A DNA stretch of 64,000 bases from Pedobacter ghigonis (lineage in GTDB: Bacteria > Bacteroidota > Bacteroidia > Sphingobacteriales > Sphingobacteriaceae), in the NCBI RefSeq assembly GCF_903166585.1, contig NZ_CAESCM010000010.1, forward strand, positions 186,001-250,000, read 5' to 3'. Of this stretch, positions 36,301-44,764 are shown piece after piece. Position 1 is the first letter of the stretch; each line of letters begins with the position of its first letter. Position numbers and translations under genes: made by a program. The notes under the pieces were generated by a model, which made no database searches, was not told the DNA's origin, and saw only the letters and a program-made list of their open reading frames with translations.

Positions 36301-37570
36301 CTGTACCAGCCATGTATGGCGGACTGGATTGGAAGAAAGAAATAACAGCATTAGAATTGGTCTGCCTGATAGCACCACCCTGATAAGCATTTAATTGCGA
36401 AATCAGGTTATTGGATTGTTGAGCGAAGCCGGCAGCAGTAGTTCCGGCGGGTAAGCCTGAAGTACCACCCGTAATTAAATTGTTGTATGGTGCATTCTCA
36501 CCTAAATCCAGTAAGCCCAAAACATCTCTCGAATCCGAAGTATTACCAGCTTTATTGGTAATCCAGACCTCAATTTTAGTAATCTGAATTGGTGAAGTAA
36601 TAATTGGCGCATTAGCCAGGTTCTTATTGTAGTTATTTCTGAAATACTGCGAAAGGAAATAGTGCTTGTTGGCCTCGTAGCTATCGATGTTTACCGTGGT
36701 GGTATTTTGTTGTGCACCATTGGTAATTTTAATTTCGCGCGATTCGGATTTCTGCTGCGTGTAAACACTCGTTACATTTAAGCGGCCGAATTTTAACTGT
36801 GTTTTAATACCAAAAAGAGCCTGTGTACCGGTAATTAAAGAGGTATTTAAAGGCAAACTTACGTTACCCGCCTCAATTTTCTGGATAATATCATCTTTAC
36901 CTCCGGTATAGTCGAGTTTAATCTGGTTTTCGAAATCAAACTGGGCTTCGGTATTGTAATTACTTTTTATTTTCAGTTTTGTTCCGATATTCCCAACCAG
37001 ATCCATCTGAATCCTTTGGTTAAAATCGAAATTGGTTTGCACCCTTTGCCTTTCGTTAAAAAGTGGGTTTTCATTTTTATTTACGCGGCCTAAAAAAGTA
37101 AGTTCGGCTTCACCCCGTGGTTGAATATCGATGGTGGTACCGCCAAATAATTTTTCGAAGGCTTTGCTGTTTACCTGTATTTGTGGAATAATGCCTGTAC
37201 TCCGGTAATCGCTTACCTCGGCATTGGAAATGCTGCGCCAGTTGCCGCGTTTAATTTCGCTGTTTACCAGGCGTTGGTATTCATCGATGGTTAAATATTG
37301 GGTATTGAGCACAAACTGTTCACCAATTAATTCCTTAACGATATAACGTTTGTTTTTGGCATCGTATTCTACCACACGCTTTAAATTACTGGGCGCAGGA
37401 TAGAACGGATTAACAGATGGCCCCAGGCCTAAACGTTCCTTTTCTCGTAAACTGAAGTTATTTTTTTTTGTAACAGTATCCGTCTTGCTTGGAACAACTT
37501 GAGAGAAGGCGTTTTGAGTAGCAATTAATAAGATGGGGATGAGAAACAGAAAGGTAGATATTCTCTTCAA
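30374..37570 (-). CDS. sprA: Type IX secretion outer-membrane translocon SprA
   Basis: A 2398-aa protein, the size of Flavobacterium johnsoniae SprA and Porphyromonas Sov. It starts with a signal peptide (MKRISTFLFLIPILLIATQN) and carries SprA segments such as RGEAELTFLGRVNKNENPLF, NYSSPSRFLTKLVDKIPLIS and GSKNGVSYLDDFEASR, ending FSNFGFSLRFTLN like a barrel strand. SprA forms the giant barrel that exports T9SS cargo and supports gliding in relatives. The start is a TTG at 37570, as no ATG is close. It lies 12 nt after ruvA, the conserved ruvA-sprA order in Bacteroidota. Confidence 0.95.
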   Translation of the reverse strand: MKRISTFLFLIPILLIATQNAFSQVVPSKTDTVTKKNNFSLREKERLGLGPSVNPFYPAPSNLKRVVEYDAKNKRYIVKELIGEQFVLNTQYLTIDEYQRLVNSEIKRGNWRSISNAEVSDYRSTGIIPQIQVNSKAFEKLFGGTTIDIQPRGEAELTFLGRVNKNENPLFNERQRVQTNFDFNQRIQMDLVGNIGTKLKIKSNYNTEAQFDFENQIKLDYTGGKDDIIQKIEAGNVSLPLNTSLITGTQALFGIKTQLKFGRLNVTSVYTQQKSESREIKITNGAQQNTTTVNIDSYEANKHYFLSQYFRNNYNKNLANAPIITSPIQITKIEVWITNKAGNTSDSRDVLGLLDLGENAPYNNLITGGTSGLPAGTTAAGFAQQSNNLISQLNAYQGGAIRQTNSNAVISFFQSSPPYMAGTDNFAKLTYARRLTEREFTFQPQLGYLSLNNPLNADEVLTVAYRYTYNGVEYQVGEFSTDVPFDAANPKVLYTKLLKNETTKISLPTWDLMMKNIYSIGGYQISSQNFKLDIFRIDNQTGVDNPVMTEGQNTANKQWIALTEFDRLNQQNERKPDGVFDFVAANNAFGAYSTANNANTPSLFGTGSNGQTSLVTNTNTGYITIDPANGRIIFPVIEPFGKDLAARFLPGEQALIDKYTFTALYDSTQTIAKQLFQNQNRYVIKVNYQSDISSEFSLNAINVPEGSVKVFAGTMPLTEGVDFTVDYQGGRVSVINQALLISGQPIRITTENNELFGLQQRSLFGTRLDYRVNNKLNLGGTIMNLTEKPLTQKVNIGEEPISNTIWGADINYSSPSRFLTKLVDKIPLISTKAPSSVTFYGEFAQLIPGHPRALNFAGSKNGVSYLDDFEASRSVIDLKSAISWQLSGTPQLFQEFDRSNDLSYGYNRARVAFYNIDPTFYNSAASTTPANIRNNRAELSNHYVREVIEQEVFPFKETATGQALNITTFDVAYYPTVRGPYNFRTTGFKPDGSLLQPQNSWAGFQRKIETNDFEALNVGFIELWVMDPFIYKPNSSGGDLYFNLGNISEDILKDGRKSLENGLPAANDPTKYDETAWGRVPKLQPVVQAFDNNADSRKAQDVGLDGLSDADEKTKFAAEINQIKSQLNANAAATLDADPASDNYAYFRGPALDQINAGILKRYERYNGTEGNSKTSQQSQAELGLENSASTSLPDGEDINRDNNMTQSDEYFQYKVSIRPGDLNVGQNFITDKVTSQVKLANGNTQAVTWYQFRIPIGQYQQKVGGIQDFKSIRFFRMFMTNFADTAVMRFAKLQLIRGEWREYNASNQAAQVIVDPALPALTPDNSTVEVSTVNIEENGKRSPIPYVTPPGILRERDYSNYRGDTRLNEQSLSVIVKSLRDGYGRAAFKTAYSDFRSYKHLEMFVHAEAVNNQLLNDGDVSAFLRIGTDNQDNYYEYVMPLKVTAPGTSDPDAIWPEANRMDIDLTLFQNAKLARNVAKQANGQPWPINVPFTYTDGTRTIVVKGQPDMSKVRVYMVGIKNPLRQANEVGSDDGQDKNALVWFNELRLTEFDEKGGWAATGRLNLKLADFADVNISGSKSTVGFGSIDSKVSERTRADNVLLDVSSAMELGKFLPQKSGVKIPMFVSYSKQVSTPQYNPRTPDIELKNALERSTKEQKDSILNFAQDYTVRRGINFTNVRKERTNNSKPVRLWDIENFSASYAYTQYNHRDFINQSSIQNTYRASLQYSYSREAKTIAPFEKIIKSNMLALLKDFNFSIFPSAINFRIDVDRLYSENTLRNNDPNNTLGVYQTGYGTTFNKNFTMSRVYGIAWNLTRSLQLDFNATNYSIIDEPDGRIEGLKRDTVWENLKRLGRTTDYNHNLNVTYNLPIDKIPGLNWITIKTRYGTNFNWQTEPLATLRDPNINLGNTVQNSRTVQVNPTLNLTTLYNKFGFIRNAGNDDNGNKAKNFFINILTSLKNVNASFVQTKGIFLPGYLPTTKYFGIDNATGAPGLGFAFGSQRDIREMALNNGWLTTDTLQTQLYVNTLREDLQLTGQVEPFKDLRITLKANKAQTRNFSTNFRYVASVSSFENLSAITTGDYSISYIALGTAFKENNATRVSGLFQQFMNNRSVISRRLGAQNPNSSGATGGFADGYSKESQDVIISAFMAAYAGKDAGKVKMNSFPKIPLPNWNLTYSGLTRIPFIADKFSSVDIRHGYRSAYNINGFNSLLRYQETNGAVSSRDVNNNFLPEYQFAQVTISEYFAPLVGVDTRFKNNLTASFELNRSRLLGLSLSNSQLAQLSENNMVLGLGYRTNKFRFPFGWFKSLKMDNNMDFKLDVAIRDNKTVIYRADITEAEVSSGAKNITLRPSVDYVLNQKFNIKLFYDSNITKPYTSQTFNTSFSNFGFSLRFTLN

Positions 37571-37582
37571 AGGCGTTAAGAT

Positions 37583-38167
37583 CTATAAGGTTTTCAAAGC
37601 ATACTTAATTAGTTGTTCAACCGAAAGGGTTCCCTCATTCACTTTTAATATCTGATCTATAGTTTTTTCGGCTGTTTGTTTGGCAAATCCGAGCATTACC
37701 AATGCTGATAACGCTTCATCTTTAACAGTATTGTGTAAAGGCATAGAAATTAATGAATCTGCGCCTTCTTTTTTTAGTTTGTCCTGTAATTCTAAAACCA
37801 GGCGCTGAGCTGTTTTTGCTCCTAAACCTTTAATGCGTTGAATAAGTGGCAAATCGGCCTTGATTATTGCCGTTTGGATTTCCACTGGTGTGATGGACGA
37901 TAAAATCATCCGTCCGGTGTTGGGTCCTATCCCTGATACCGAAATCAGGTGTAAAAATAAACGGCGTTCGCCTTCATCAGCGAAGCCGTATAATGTGTGT
38001 GCATCTTCTTTAACGTGCAGCCAGGTATAAATTTTACACCTTTCTGCATCGCCCAAAGCGCTGTAAGTATTTAATGATATATTAATATGATAGCCTATAC
38101 CTCCGGCTTCCACCACAACATAAGCTGGGTTTTTAAATGTCAATTTACCATCGATATAGGCGTACAT
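37583..38167 (-). CDS. ruvA: Holliday junction branch migration protein RuvA
   Basis: A 194-aa protein with MYAYIDGKLTFKNPAYVVVE at the N-terminal OB fold, helix-hairpin-helix motifs (LISVSGIGPNTGRMILSSI, QRIKGLGAKTAQRLVLELQD) and a C-terminal RuvB-binding domain (EALSALVMLGFAKQTAEKTI). It binds four-way junctions with RuvB. It lies 6 nt after maeB and 12 nt before sprA in the same direction, so probably one transcript. Confidence 0.97.
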   Translation of the reverse strand: MYAYIDGKLTFKNPAYVVVEAGGIGYHINISLNTYSALGDAERCKIYTWLHVKEDAHTLYGFADEGERRLFLHLISVSGIGPNTGRMILSSITPVEIQTAIIKADLPLIQRIKGLGAKTAQRLVLELQDKLKKEGADSLISMPLHNTVKDEALSALVMLGFAKQTAEKTIDQILKVNEGTLSVEQLIKYALKTL

Positions 38168-38173
38168 GTAATT

Positions 38174-40492
38174 CTACTTCTTGGTTGATTTTGTAAATAT
38201 ACCTTTTCGTTTCGAAGTTCCAGCAATTTCTTCTTTGGCTTGAACATCTACTACTGCAATAGTAACCATATTTACGATCTCCCGCACCGAACTTCCTAAC
38301 TGAACAATATGAACAGGCTTGTTTAATCCCAATAAAATTGGTCCAACCGCCTCTGCTCCACCCAGCTCTTGTAACAATTTGTATGCAATGTTACCCGACT
38401 CTAAATTCGGGAACACCAAAGTGTTTGCAGGAGCATCGGCCAGGGTGCTGAAAGGGAAGTTATCTTTCAATAATTCGTTGTTAATGGCAAAGTTCCCTTG
38501 CATTTCTCCATCAACCACTACATCCGGGTGATTTTTATGCAAAAGATTTACGGTTTCTCTTACTTTGTTTGGTGTTACCCCATCGTTTGAGCCAAAGTTC
38601 GAATACGATAATAAAGCAATACGCGGCTTAATATTGAACTGTTTAACCGATTTATCCAGCAGTAAGGTAATATCTACCAGTTCTTCAGCTGTTGGATCAA
38701 CATTCACTGTGGTATCGCCAAAGAAAACCGGACCTTTTTTGGTCATCATCATGTACATACCAGCTACGCGTTTTACACTTGGATCAACACCAATTACATG
38801 TAGCGCAGGCTTAATGGTGGATCCGTAATTTTTGGTTAAACCAGAAATCATGGCATCTGCTTCGCCGAACTCTACCATCGATGCACCGTAATAGTTACGA
38901 TCTCTCAATAATTTAGTCGCATCGGTTAATGAAACACCTTTACGCTGACGTTTTTTGTAAAGCGCCTCAGCATATTGTTTAGTTTTATCAGGGTTTTGCA
39001 TCTGATCGATGATTTCTACACCCTCCAGTTCTAAACCATGCTCATCAATAATGGCTTGTATTTTATCTTTATTTCCTAAAAGGATCGGAATTGCAATATT
39101 TTCGTCGTTTACGATCTGTGCTGCCTTTAAGATTTTATAGTTATCTGCTTCAGCAAAAACCACACGTTTTGGATCCGTTTTGGCTTTGGTGGTAATGGCA
39201 CGCATAATGGCATCATCCAAACCTAAACGTTTTCTCAGTTCCTCGGTATAAGCATCCCAATCGGTAATGATTTTACGGGCAACACCGCTTTCGATAGCCG
39301 CTTTAGCCACAGCAGTAGAAACCTCGGTAATTAACCTGAAATCTACCGGTTTAGGAATGATATAATCTTTACCAAATTTAAGGTTACGGGCATTATAGGC
39401 TAGGTTTACCGATTCCGGAACTGATTTTTTGGCCAGTTCGGCAATCGCTTTAACCGCAGCAATTTTCATCGGCTCGTTAATGCTGGTTGCACGTACATCA
39501 AGCGCACCACGGAAAATGTAAGGAAAACCTAAAACGTTATTAACCTGGTTAGGATAATCAGAACGGCCAGTTGCCATAATGATATCTTTACGGGTTTTGA
39601 TCGCCAATTCGTAAGCAATTTCAGGATTTGGGTTCGACATGGCAAAAACAATCGGGTTTTTGGCCATCGAATTCAACATATCTACGCTAACGCAATCAGC
39701 AGAAGAAAGACCGATGAAAACATCCGAATCTTTCATCGCTTCTTCCAAAGTGTTGATCTTTCTGTCGGTAGCAAATTCAGCTTTAATCGCATCAAGCGAT
39801 TCGCGGTCTTTGCGGATTACGCCCGAACGGTCGCACATCACGATGTTCTCTTTTTTAGCACCTAAAGAAACATATAATTTGGTACAAGAAATTGCAGCGG
39901 CACCAGCACCATTAACTACAATTTTGATCTTATCCATTTTTTTCTTGATGATTTCGCATGCATTTAATAAAGCTGCTGCCGAAATAATCGCGGTACCATG
40001 CTGGTCATCGTGCATTACCGGAATGTTCATCTCTTCCTTTAAACGGCGTTCGATTTCGAAACATTCTGGTGCTTTAATATCCTCCAGGTTTACACCTCCA
40101 AAAGTTGGCTCCAGAGCTTTAACGATTTTTACAAAATCATCTACGTTTTTGGTATCCAGCTCTAAATCGAATACATCGATATCGGCAAAGATTTTGAAAA
40201 GTAAACCTTTACCTTCCATTACCGGCTTTCCGGCTTCAGGGCCAATATCGCCCAAACCTAAAACGGCTGTACCATTACTGATTACCGCAACAAGGTTTCC
40301 TTTTGCGGTGTACTTATAAACATCTTCTTTATTTTCTGCTATTTGCAAGCAAGGCTCGGCTACTCCCGGTGAATAAGCGAGGGTTAAATCTCTCTGCGAA
40401 TTTGTAGGTTTTGTTGGAATTACCTGTATCTTTCCCGGACGGCCTTGTGCGTGATAATCAAGCGCATCTTGCTTTCTAGTGGTTTTACTCAT
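38174..40492 (-). CDS. maeB: NADP-dependent malic enzyme (MaeB type)
   Basis: A 772-aa protein from the ATG at 40492 (MSKTTRKQDALDYHAQGRPG). The longer reading to 40543 passes through the promoter. The N-terminal malic domain has LTLAYSPGVAEPCLQI and MHDDQHGTAIISAAAL, and the NAD(P)-binding fold has VVNGAGAAAISC. The C-terminal third is a phosphotransacetylase-like domain (KRVVFAEADNYKILKAAQIV to VQLGSSVREIVNMVTIA), thought to be regulatory. It decarboxylates malate to pyruvate, yielding NADPH. Confidence 0.95.
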   Translation of the reverse strand: MSKTTRKQDALDYHAQGRPGKIQVIPTKPTNSQRDLTLAYSPGVAEPCLQIAENKEDVYKYTAKGNLVAVISNGTAVLGLGDIGPEAGKPVMEGKGLLFKIFADIDVFDLELDTKNVDDFVKIVKALEPTFGGVNLEDIKAPECFEIERRLKEEMNIPVMHDDQHGTAIISAAALLNACEIIKKKMDKIKIVVNGAGAAAISCTKLYVSLGAKKENIVMCDRSGVIRKDRESLDAIKAEFATDRKINTLEEAMKDSDVFIGLSSADCVSVDMLNSMAKNPIVFAMSNPNPEIAYELAIKTRKDIIMATGRSDYPNQVNNVLGFPYIFRGALDVRATSINEPMKIAAVKAIAELAKKSVPESVNLAYNARNLKFGKDYIIPKPVDFRLITEVSTAVAKAAIESGVARKIITDWDAYTEELRKRLGLDDAIMRAITTKAKTDPKRVVFAEADNYKILKAAQIVNDENIAIPILLGNKDKIQAIIDEHGLELEGVEIIDQMQNPDKTKQYAEALYKKRQRKGVSLTDATKLLRDRNYYGASMVEFGEADAMISGLTKNYGSTIKPALHVIGVDPSVKRVAGMYMMMTKKGPVFFGDTTVNVDPTAEELVDITLLLDKSVKQFNIKPRIALLSYSNFGSNDGVTPNKVRETVNLLHKNHPDVVVDGEMQGNFAINNELLKDNFPFSTLADAPANTLVFPNLESGNIAYKLLQELGGAEAVGPILLGLNKPVHIVQLGSSVREIVNMVTIAVVDVQAKEEIAGTSKRKGIFTKSTKK

Positions 40493-40515
40493 TACGTAAC
40501 TTATTAGTGACGGCG

Positions 40516-40523
40516 CAAAGGTA
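40516..40523 (-). promoter_or_regulatory. Promoter -7 box upstream of maeB-ruvA-sprA
   Basis: On the minus strand TACCTTTG matches TAnnTTTG exactly, 24 nt before the maeB ATG. The -33 side (TTTTATG) is only a partial match. Confidence 0.5.
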
Positions 40524-40655
40524 CAATTCTTTTTATGAGGCATAAAATAAAAAGCCCCCCAAAAAAGTTTAATCTGGTCTTAGTAAAAAATTGAGTTAAA
40601 ATAACAAGAAGAACTCATTATTTCAACCTTGCAAATGTGATAGCAAAACCTACCT

Positions 40656-41450
40656 CTATCTTTTACATGGTTGGAAATTCATCTCAAAATTATTAGTGAG
40701 GCTTCTTTTTTGATCAATCTCTGATTGCATGCGTGCTATGCTCAATTCTGCAAAATAGTTTGTCAAAACACTAGTATCTCCATGCTTTTCTGAAAGTTTG
40801 AGTGTATTAATGTAAGCTGGTTTATCTGCCGCTGTTACAATCACATGGGGCTGTGACAATCTAGCTAAAATATAATTGGATATTAACCTACCCACTCGAC
40901 CATTGCCATCTGGAAATGGGTGAAGATAGATGAAAAACTTGTGGAAACGCGTACTGATTTCCAATGGATGCAAACTTGATTTGAGGATTGCATCCTCCGT
41001 TGACTGCATTAATTGAGGCATTCTTTTAATACTGGTTTCGAAATCCTCAAAAACTGTATCTCCAGCTGCCATCTGCCTCGTTGTGTATTCCCCAGGCTCA
41101 TATCCTTTTGCGAATTTAATTGTATTTCTGGTAAGCAATTCCTGAGTTTGTTTGACAAAGGGTTCTGACAAAGGCCTGTCCAGGTTATCAAAAACAAATT
41201 CATATGCCTTAAAATGGTCTAAGATTTCGAAAGCTTCAAAAAGCGAATGATTTTGGAGTTTAAAGCTCATCCCCTTCTCTCTTAACTCTCTTGCCTCGTC
41301 TACAGTAAAAGAATTACCCTCAACGGCGCAGCTATGCGCAGAGAAAAGAATCTCGTTGTATTCCCGAAAGTCATCAACATTAAAACTATCTGAAATAGTT
41401 TTTTTATACTCGGTTACCGTCTTGTCGTAAGTTTGGAGAAGTTGATCCAT
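40656..41450 (-). CDS. Fic family protein with N-terminal inhibitory motif
   Basis: A 264-aa protein carrying the complete Fic core motif HPFPDGNGRVGRL (HPFx[D/E]GNGRxxR), which transfers AMP from ATP to target hydroxyls. Near the N-terminus SCAVEGNS matches the inhibitory helix signature [S/T]xxxE[G/N]. This places it with class II Fic proteins whose own helix blocks ATP until relieved. Its targets are unknown, and no antitoxin gene is adjacent, consistent with self-inhibition. It stands alone between maeB and a transglycosylase gene. Confidence 0.88.
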   Translation of the reverse strand: MDQLLQTYDKTVTEYKKTISDSFNVDDFREYNEILFSAHSCAVEGNSFTVDEARELREKGMSFKLQNHSLFEAFEILDHFKAYEFVFDNLDRPLSEPFVKQTQELLTRNTIKFAKGYEPGEYTTRQMAAGDTVFEDFETSIKRMPQLMQSTEDAILKSSLHPLEISTRFHKFFIYLHPFPDGNGRVGRLISNYILARLSQPHVIVTAADKPAYINTLKLSEKHGDTSVLTNYFAELSIARMQSEIDQKRSLTNNFEMNFQPCKR

Positions 41451-41570
41451 TTGTGTACACTTATAAAAGACATTTCACAAATAAGATTCGATTAATGAAC
41501 CACACCAATTTAGTTAGAAATTCCACTAACTCAATGCGAATAGAAATTGTGAAATGCTTTTTAGGCTCAC

Positions 41571-42974
41571 TTAGCCCTTACTGATTTTCAGGATCATACC
41601 AGCCTGTAGACCAGCTTTGCTTAGCTTATTATCTCTTCTGATGCTCTGTACGGTCGCGCCATCAAATTTCTCGGCAATCTCTGACAAGGTATCGCCAGTT
41701 TTTACTTTATAGCTTAAAAACGATGCAGGTGCTTTAAGGGCTACACGGTTTTTGGCATAAATTTTAAGTCTTTGTCCGGGCACTATACTTTTACTTTTTA
41801 AGCCGTTCCAAACGCGCAAATCCTGCACCTCAACCCCATACTTATCGGCTAGGGAAGTTAAATTTTGTCCGCTGGTAACTTTATGGTAAACTACTGCAGA
41901 AGCAGTAGTACTCTTGGCTTTTTTCTTTCGTAAATCGCGTACATCGTCGGTGCTCGCCTCAATTACGCGCATGTTCACATCAACATCCACATTGTTGAGC
42001 ACTTCGTAAACACCGGCAAAATCGATATCTTTCAATTTCGGCATCACAATACGCTTGGGCTCATCGTCGGTACCGTTAACAATCTTCTTCTTATATGAGG
42101 GGTTTAAGGCAAATATAGCCGATTCTTCTACGTTTAGGGCCTTCGCGAGTGTGGCAAGCGATACAAACCTGGTGGTTTGAACAGTATCAGTCTTCAGGAA
42201 CATATTGCAGGCCTGACTGGTAATCTGATGTTTGTTCGAATAATTCATTACGTAAACCGCAGCAATAAATGCAGGTACATAATTCCTGGTTTCTTTCGGC
42301 AAAAATTGTCTGATTACCCAAAAATCCCGTGATCCGGCTTTATCAATCGCACGGGTTACATTGCCCTTACCACAGTTATAGGCTGCAATGGCCAAAAGCC
42401 AGTCACCCAGTTCTTCGAATGCATCTCTAAAATAAGCTGCAGCTGCATAACTGGCCTGAATGGGATCTTTACGTTCATCAACAAAGTTATCCATCTTTAA
42501 ACCGTAAGCTTTTCCGGTACCAAACATAAACTGCCAGATACCCGTTGCCCCAACACGCGAAATGGCATGCGGGTTCATTTGGGATTCGACAATAGTAAGG
42601 TATTTTATCTCTTGCGGAATGTTGTAATCTTTTAAAGCCTTATCAAAAATCGGGAAGTAATAACTCGATAAGCCGATCATCTTGCCGAACATATCTTTAC
42701 GCTTGGCATAAATATCGATGTACTGTTGTACATACTCGTTGTAAGGAAGCGGAACAGTTTTGGCAATCGAATCGAGCCTGAGTTTATAGATGAAATTCTG
42801 GCTCATCATTAACGGATTCTCGGTAACCAGCGGAACGGCTACGGTATCGGTATTGATGAAAATGTTGTTTTGCGCTTTACGAAGGCTATCTAACTGGAGA
42901 AGTTGTTGTGCCGAAACGGAAGAAACAAATCCGAAGCAAGCACAAACTGAAGCAAGAAGTAATTTTTTAATCAT
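41571..42974 (-). CDS. Lytic transglycosylase with two LysM domains (MltD-like)
   Basis: A 467-aa secreted cell-wall enzyme. A signal peptide (MIKKLLLASVCACFGFVSSV) precedes an SLT domain in which Glu of LTIVESQMNPHAISRVGATG would be catalytic; GIWQFMFGTGKAYGL and AIAAYNCGKGNV complete the fold. Two C-terminal LysM repeats follow (YHKVTSGQNLTSLADKYGVE and YKVKTGDTLSEIAEKFDGAT), which bind peptidoglycan. It cleaves glycan strands to anhydro-muropeptides. It is preceded by a REP-like repeat. Confidence 0.93.
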   Translation of the reverse strand: MIKKLLLASVCACFGFVSSVSAQQLLQLDSLRKAQNNIFINTDTVAVPLVTENPLMMSQNFIYKLRLDSIAKTVPLPYNEYVQQYIDIYAKRKDMFGKMIGLSSYYFPIFDKALKDYNIPQEIKYLTIVESQMNPHAISRVGATGIWQFMFGTGKAYGLKMDNFVDERKDPIQASYAAAAYFRDAFEELGDWLLAIAAYNCGKGNVTRAIDKAGSRDFWVIRQFLPKETRNYVPAFIAAVYVMNYSNKHQITSQACNMFLKTDTVQTTRFVSLATLAKALNVEESAIFALNPSYKKKIVNGTDDEPKRIVMPKLKDIDFAGVYEVLNNVDVDVNMRVIEASTDDVRDLRKKKAKSTTASAVVYHKVTSGQNLTSLADKYGVEVQDLRVWNGLKSKSIVPGQRLKIYAKNRVALKAPASFLSYKVKTGDTLSEIAEKFDGATVQSIRRDNKLSKAGLQAGMILKISKG

Positions 42975-42997
42975 GGGCTATTGGTTTTATTCAGTGC

Positions 42998-43080
42998 CGT
43001 CATTCTGATCCGATAGCTATCGGATTTGTTTCAGAACCTCTAATTGAAATGCTTATCCCGAAAACCGGGACAGCATGACG
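42998..43080. repeat. REP-like inverted repeat element
   Basis: The outer arms CGTCAT (42998-43003) and ATGACG (43075-43080) enclose the perfect palindrome ATCCGATAGCTATCGGAT and a CCCGaaaaCCGGG-like hairpin. It fills the gap between gatA and the transglycosylase gene. The phrase GTCATTCTGA links it to the fragment at 2712 and to the inverted repeat at 7370. Confidence 0.6.
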
Positions 43081-43114
43081 ATCACTGTACACAGCTCCAT
43101 ATAGAAGCTAATGC

Positions 43115-44533
43115 CTATTTTAAAAATGCCTGAGAAAAAGCCAGAAGCTTATCTTCCTCAAAATGTTTGGCTGTAAATTGTATACTTAACGGTAAATTTG
43201 CTTCGTTATTGCCCAAAGGCAGTGCAATAGCCGGGTTACCACTTAAAGATGGCAGTACCGTAAAAATATCGGCCATGTACATTACCAGCGCATCCTGCAC
43301 ATTATCGCCTATTTTAAAGGCTGCTGTAGGTGCTACCGGCGATAAAACAAAATCATATTCTTCGAAAAGCTGATCCATTTTTTCGCGGATTAAACGGCGA
43401 ACCTGCTGGGCTTTTTGGTAATAAGCATCGTAGTATCCGGCGCTTAAAACAAAAGTCCCTAAAAGGATACGGCGTTTTACTTCTTCGCCAAAGCCTTCTG
43501 CACGCGATAGTTTATACAGTTCGTTTAACGATTTCGCTTCCATGTTGCGGTGACCATAATGTACACCATCGTAGCGCGAAAGATTAGATGAAGCTTCGGC
43601 TGTGGTTAAAATATAATAAGCCGGAACGAGGTAATCTAACAGATCAAAAGATACATACTCAACGGTATGGCCTTGCGCCTGTAAATCTGCTATTGATTTT
43701 AAAATGGCCGTTTTAATTTCAGGATCAAGCGCCTCGCTCTCAATCGTTTCTTTTAAAACCGCTATTTTTTGTTTTTTAGTTTCGTTTAAATGTGCCGGAT
43801 AATCCGGAACGGTTAAAGCCGAAGCCGTAGAATCATGATCATCGGAACCAGCCAAAACCTGAAGTAGAATTGCGGCGTCTTCTACCGATGAAGTAATCGG
43901 GCCAACCTGATCAAAAGAAGAGGCATAGGCAATTACACCATAACGGGAAATACGTCCGTAGGTTGGTTTAAGGCCAATCTGACCGCAAAAAGCGGCCGGC
44001 TGCCTTACCGAACCACCGGTATCAGTACCTAAAGCAGATAAACACATATCAGCCTGAACCGCCACAGCCGAACCACCTGAGGAACCGCCGGGAACAAGTT
44101 CGTGGTTGGCAGCATTTCTTACCGCACCATAAAAAGAAGTTTCGTTTGAGCCGCCCATGGCAAATTCATCACAGTTTAAGCGGCCAATAATAACGGCATC
44201 TTCCTGCAATAAACGCTCAACAACGGTAGCTGAATAAGGAGAGATAAAACCTTCGAGCATTTTCGACGAGGCAGTTACCTCATGGTCCTTGTAACAGATA
44301 TTGTCTTTAATCCCAATAACCATCCCGGCAAGCTTACCTGCAGTACCTGCTTCTATTTTCTGCTGTACCGCTTTTGCCTGAACTTCGGCCGTATAAAAAA
44401 ACACCTCATTAAATGCATTGAGGTGTTCATTATCTTTAATCTGCTTAAAATAATAAGCCAATAAATCGGGTAAAGTTAACTGCTTTTGCGAAATGAGCGA
44501 TTGAATCTCTTTAAGAGAACTGTATTTCTTCAA
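43115..44533 (-). CDS. gatA: Aspartyl/glutamyl-tRNA amidotransferase subunit A
   Basis: A 472-aa amidase-signature protein. The Ser-Ser-Lys triad is seen in VIGIKDNICYKDH (Lys) and VPGGSSGGSAVAVQADMCLS (Ser pair), with GTDTGGSVRQPAAFCG following. As part of GatCAB it liberates ammonia from glutamine to convert Glu-tRNA(Gln) or Asp-tRNA(Asn) to the amide form. GatB and GatC are elsewhere. The start is a TTG at 44533. It lies 18 nt after a tatA-like gene, in the envelope-gene run. Confidence 0.95.
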   Translation of the reverse strand: MKKYSSLKEIQSLISQKQLTLPDLLAYYFKQIKDNEHLNAFNEVFFYTAEVQAKAVQQKIEAGTAGKLAGMVIGIKDNICYKDHEVTASSKMLEGFISPYSATVVERLLQEDAVIIGRLNCDEFAMGGSNETSFYGAVRNAANHELVPGGSSGGSAVAVQADMCLSALGTDTGGSVRQPAAFCGQIGLKPTYGRISRYGVIAYASSFDQVGPITSSVEDAAILLQVLAGSDDHDSTASALTVPDYPAHLNETKKQKIAVLKETIESEALDPEIKTAILKSIADLQAQGHTVEYVSFDLLDYLVPAYYILTTAEASSNLSRYDGVHYGHRNMEAKSLNELYKLSRAEGFGEEVKRRILLGTFVLSAGYYDAYYQKAQQVRRLIREKMDQLFEEYDFVLSPVAPTAAFKIGDNVQDALVMYMADIFTVLPSLSGNPAIALPLGNNEANLPLSIQFTAKHFEEDKLLAFSQAFLK

Positions 44534-44551
44534 AACAAAAAATTATTGCAA

Positions 44552-44752
44552 TTAAACAGTCTTATCGCGGTTAGATGGATCTACCTGATCGCCATCAACG
44601 CCATCTTTACCATCTTTAAATTCTTTAACACCTTTACCTAAACCTCTCATTAGTTCAGGAATTTTTTTTCCACCAAATAATAACAATACCACTACCGCAA
44701 TAATGATAATTTCTGGTGTTCCAAGCATTGCTGCTATTGTTGTATTTAACAT
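44552..44752 (-). CDS. tatA: Sec-independent translocase TatA/E-like protein (short)
   Basis: A 66-aa protein with an N-terminal membrane helix (TPEIIIIAVVVLLLFGGKKI) followed by the amphipathic FGGKKIPELMRGLGKGVKEF segment typical of TatA/E. It would oligomerise to form the channel of the twin-arginine pathway. A second, longer TatA homolog lies 12 nt upstream. TatC is not in the window. The Tat-signal phosphatase at 13,925 is a likely client. Confidence 0.92.
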   Translation of the reverse strand: MLNTTIAAMLGTPEIIIIAVVVLLLFGGKKIPELMRGLGKGVKEFKDGKDGVDGDQVDPSNRDKTV

Positions 44753-44764
44753 AATTTTTTTTGA

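Noticed and set aside
39639..40319. 226-codon plus-strand open frame
   Set aside because: It is antisense to maeB, which has all family motifs; the frame is a by-product of codon usage.
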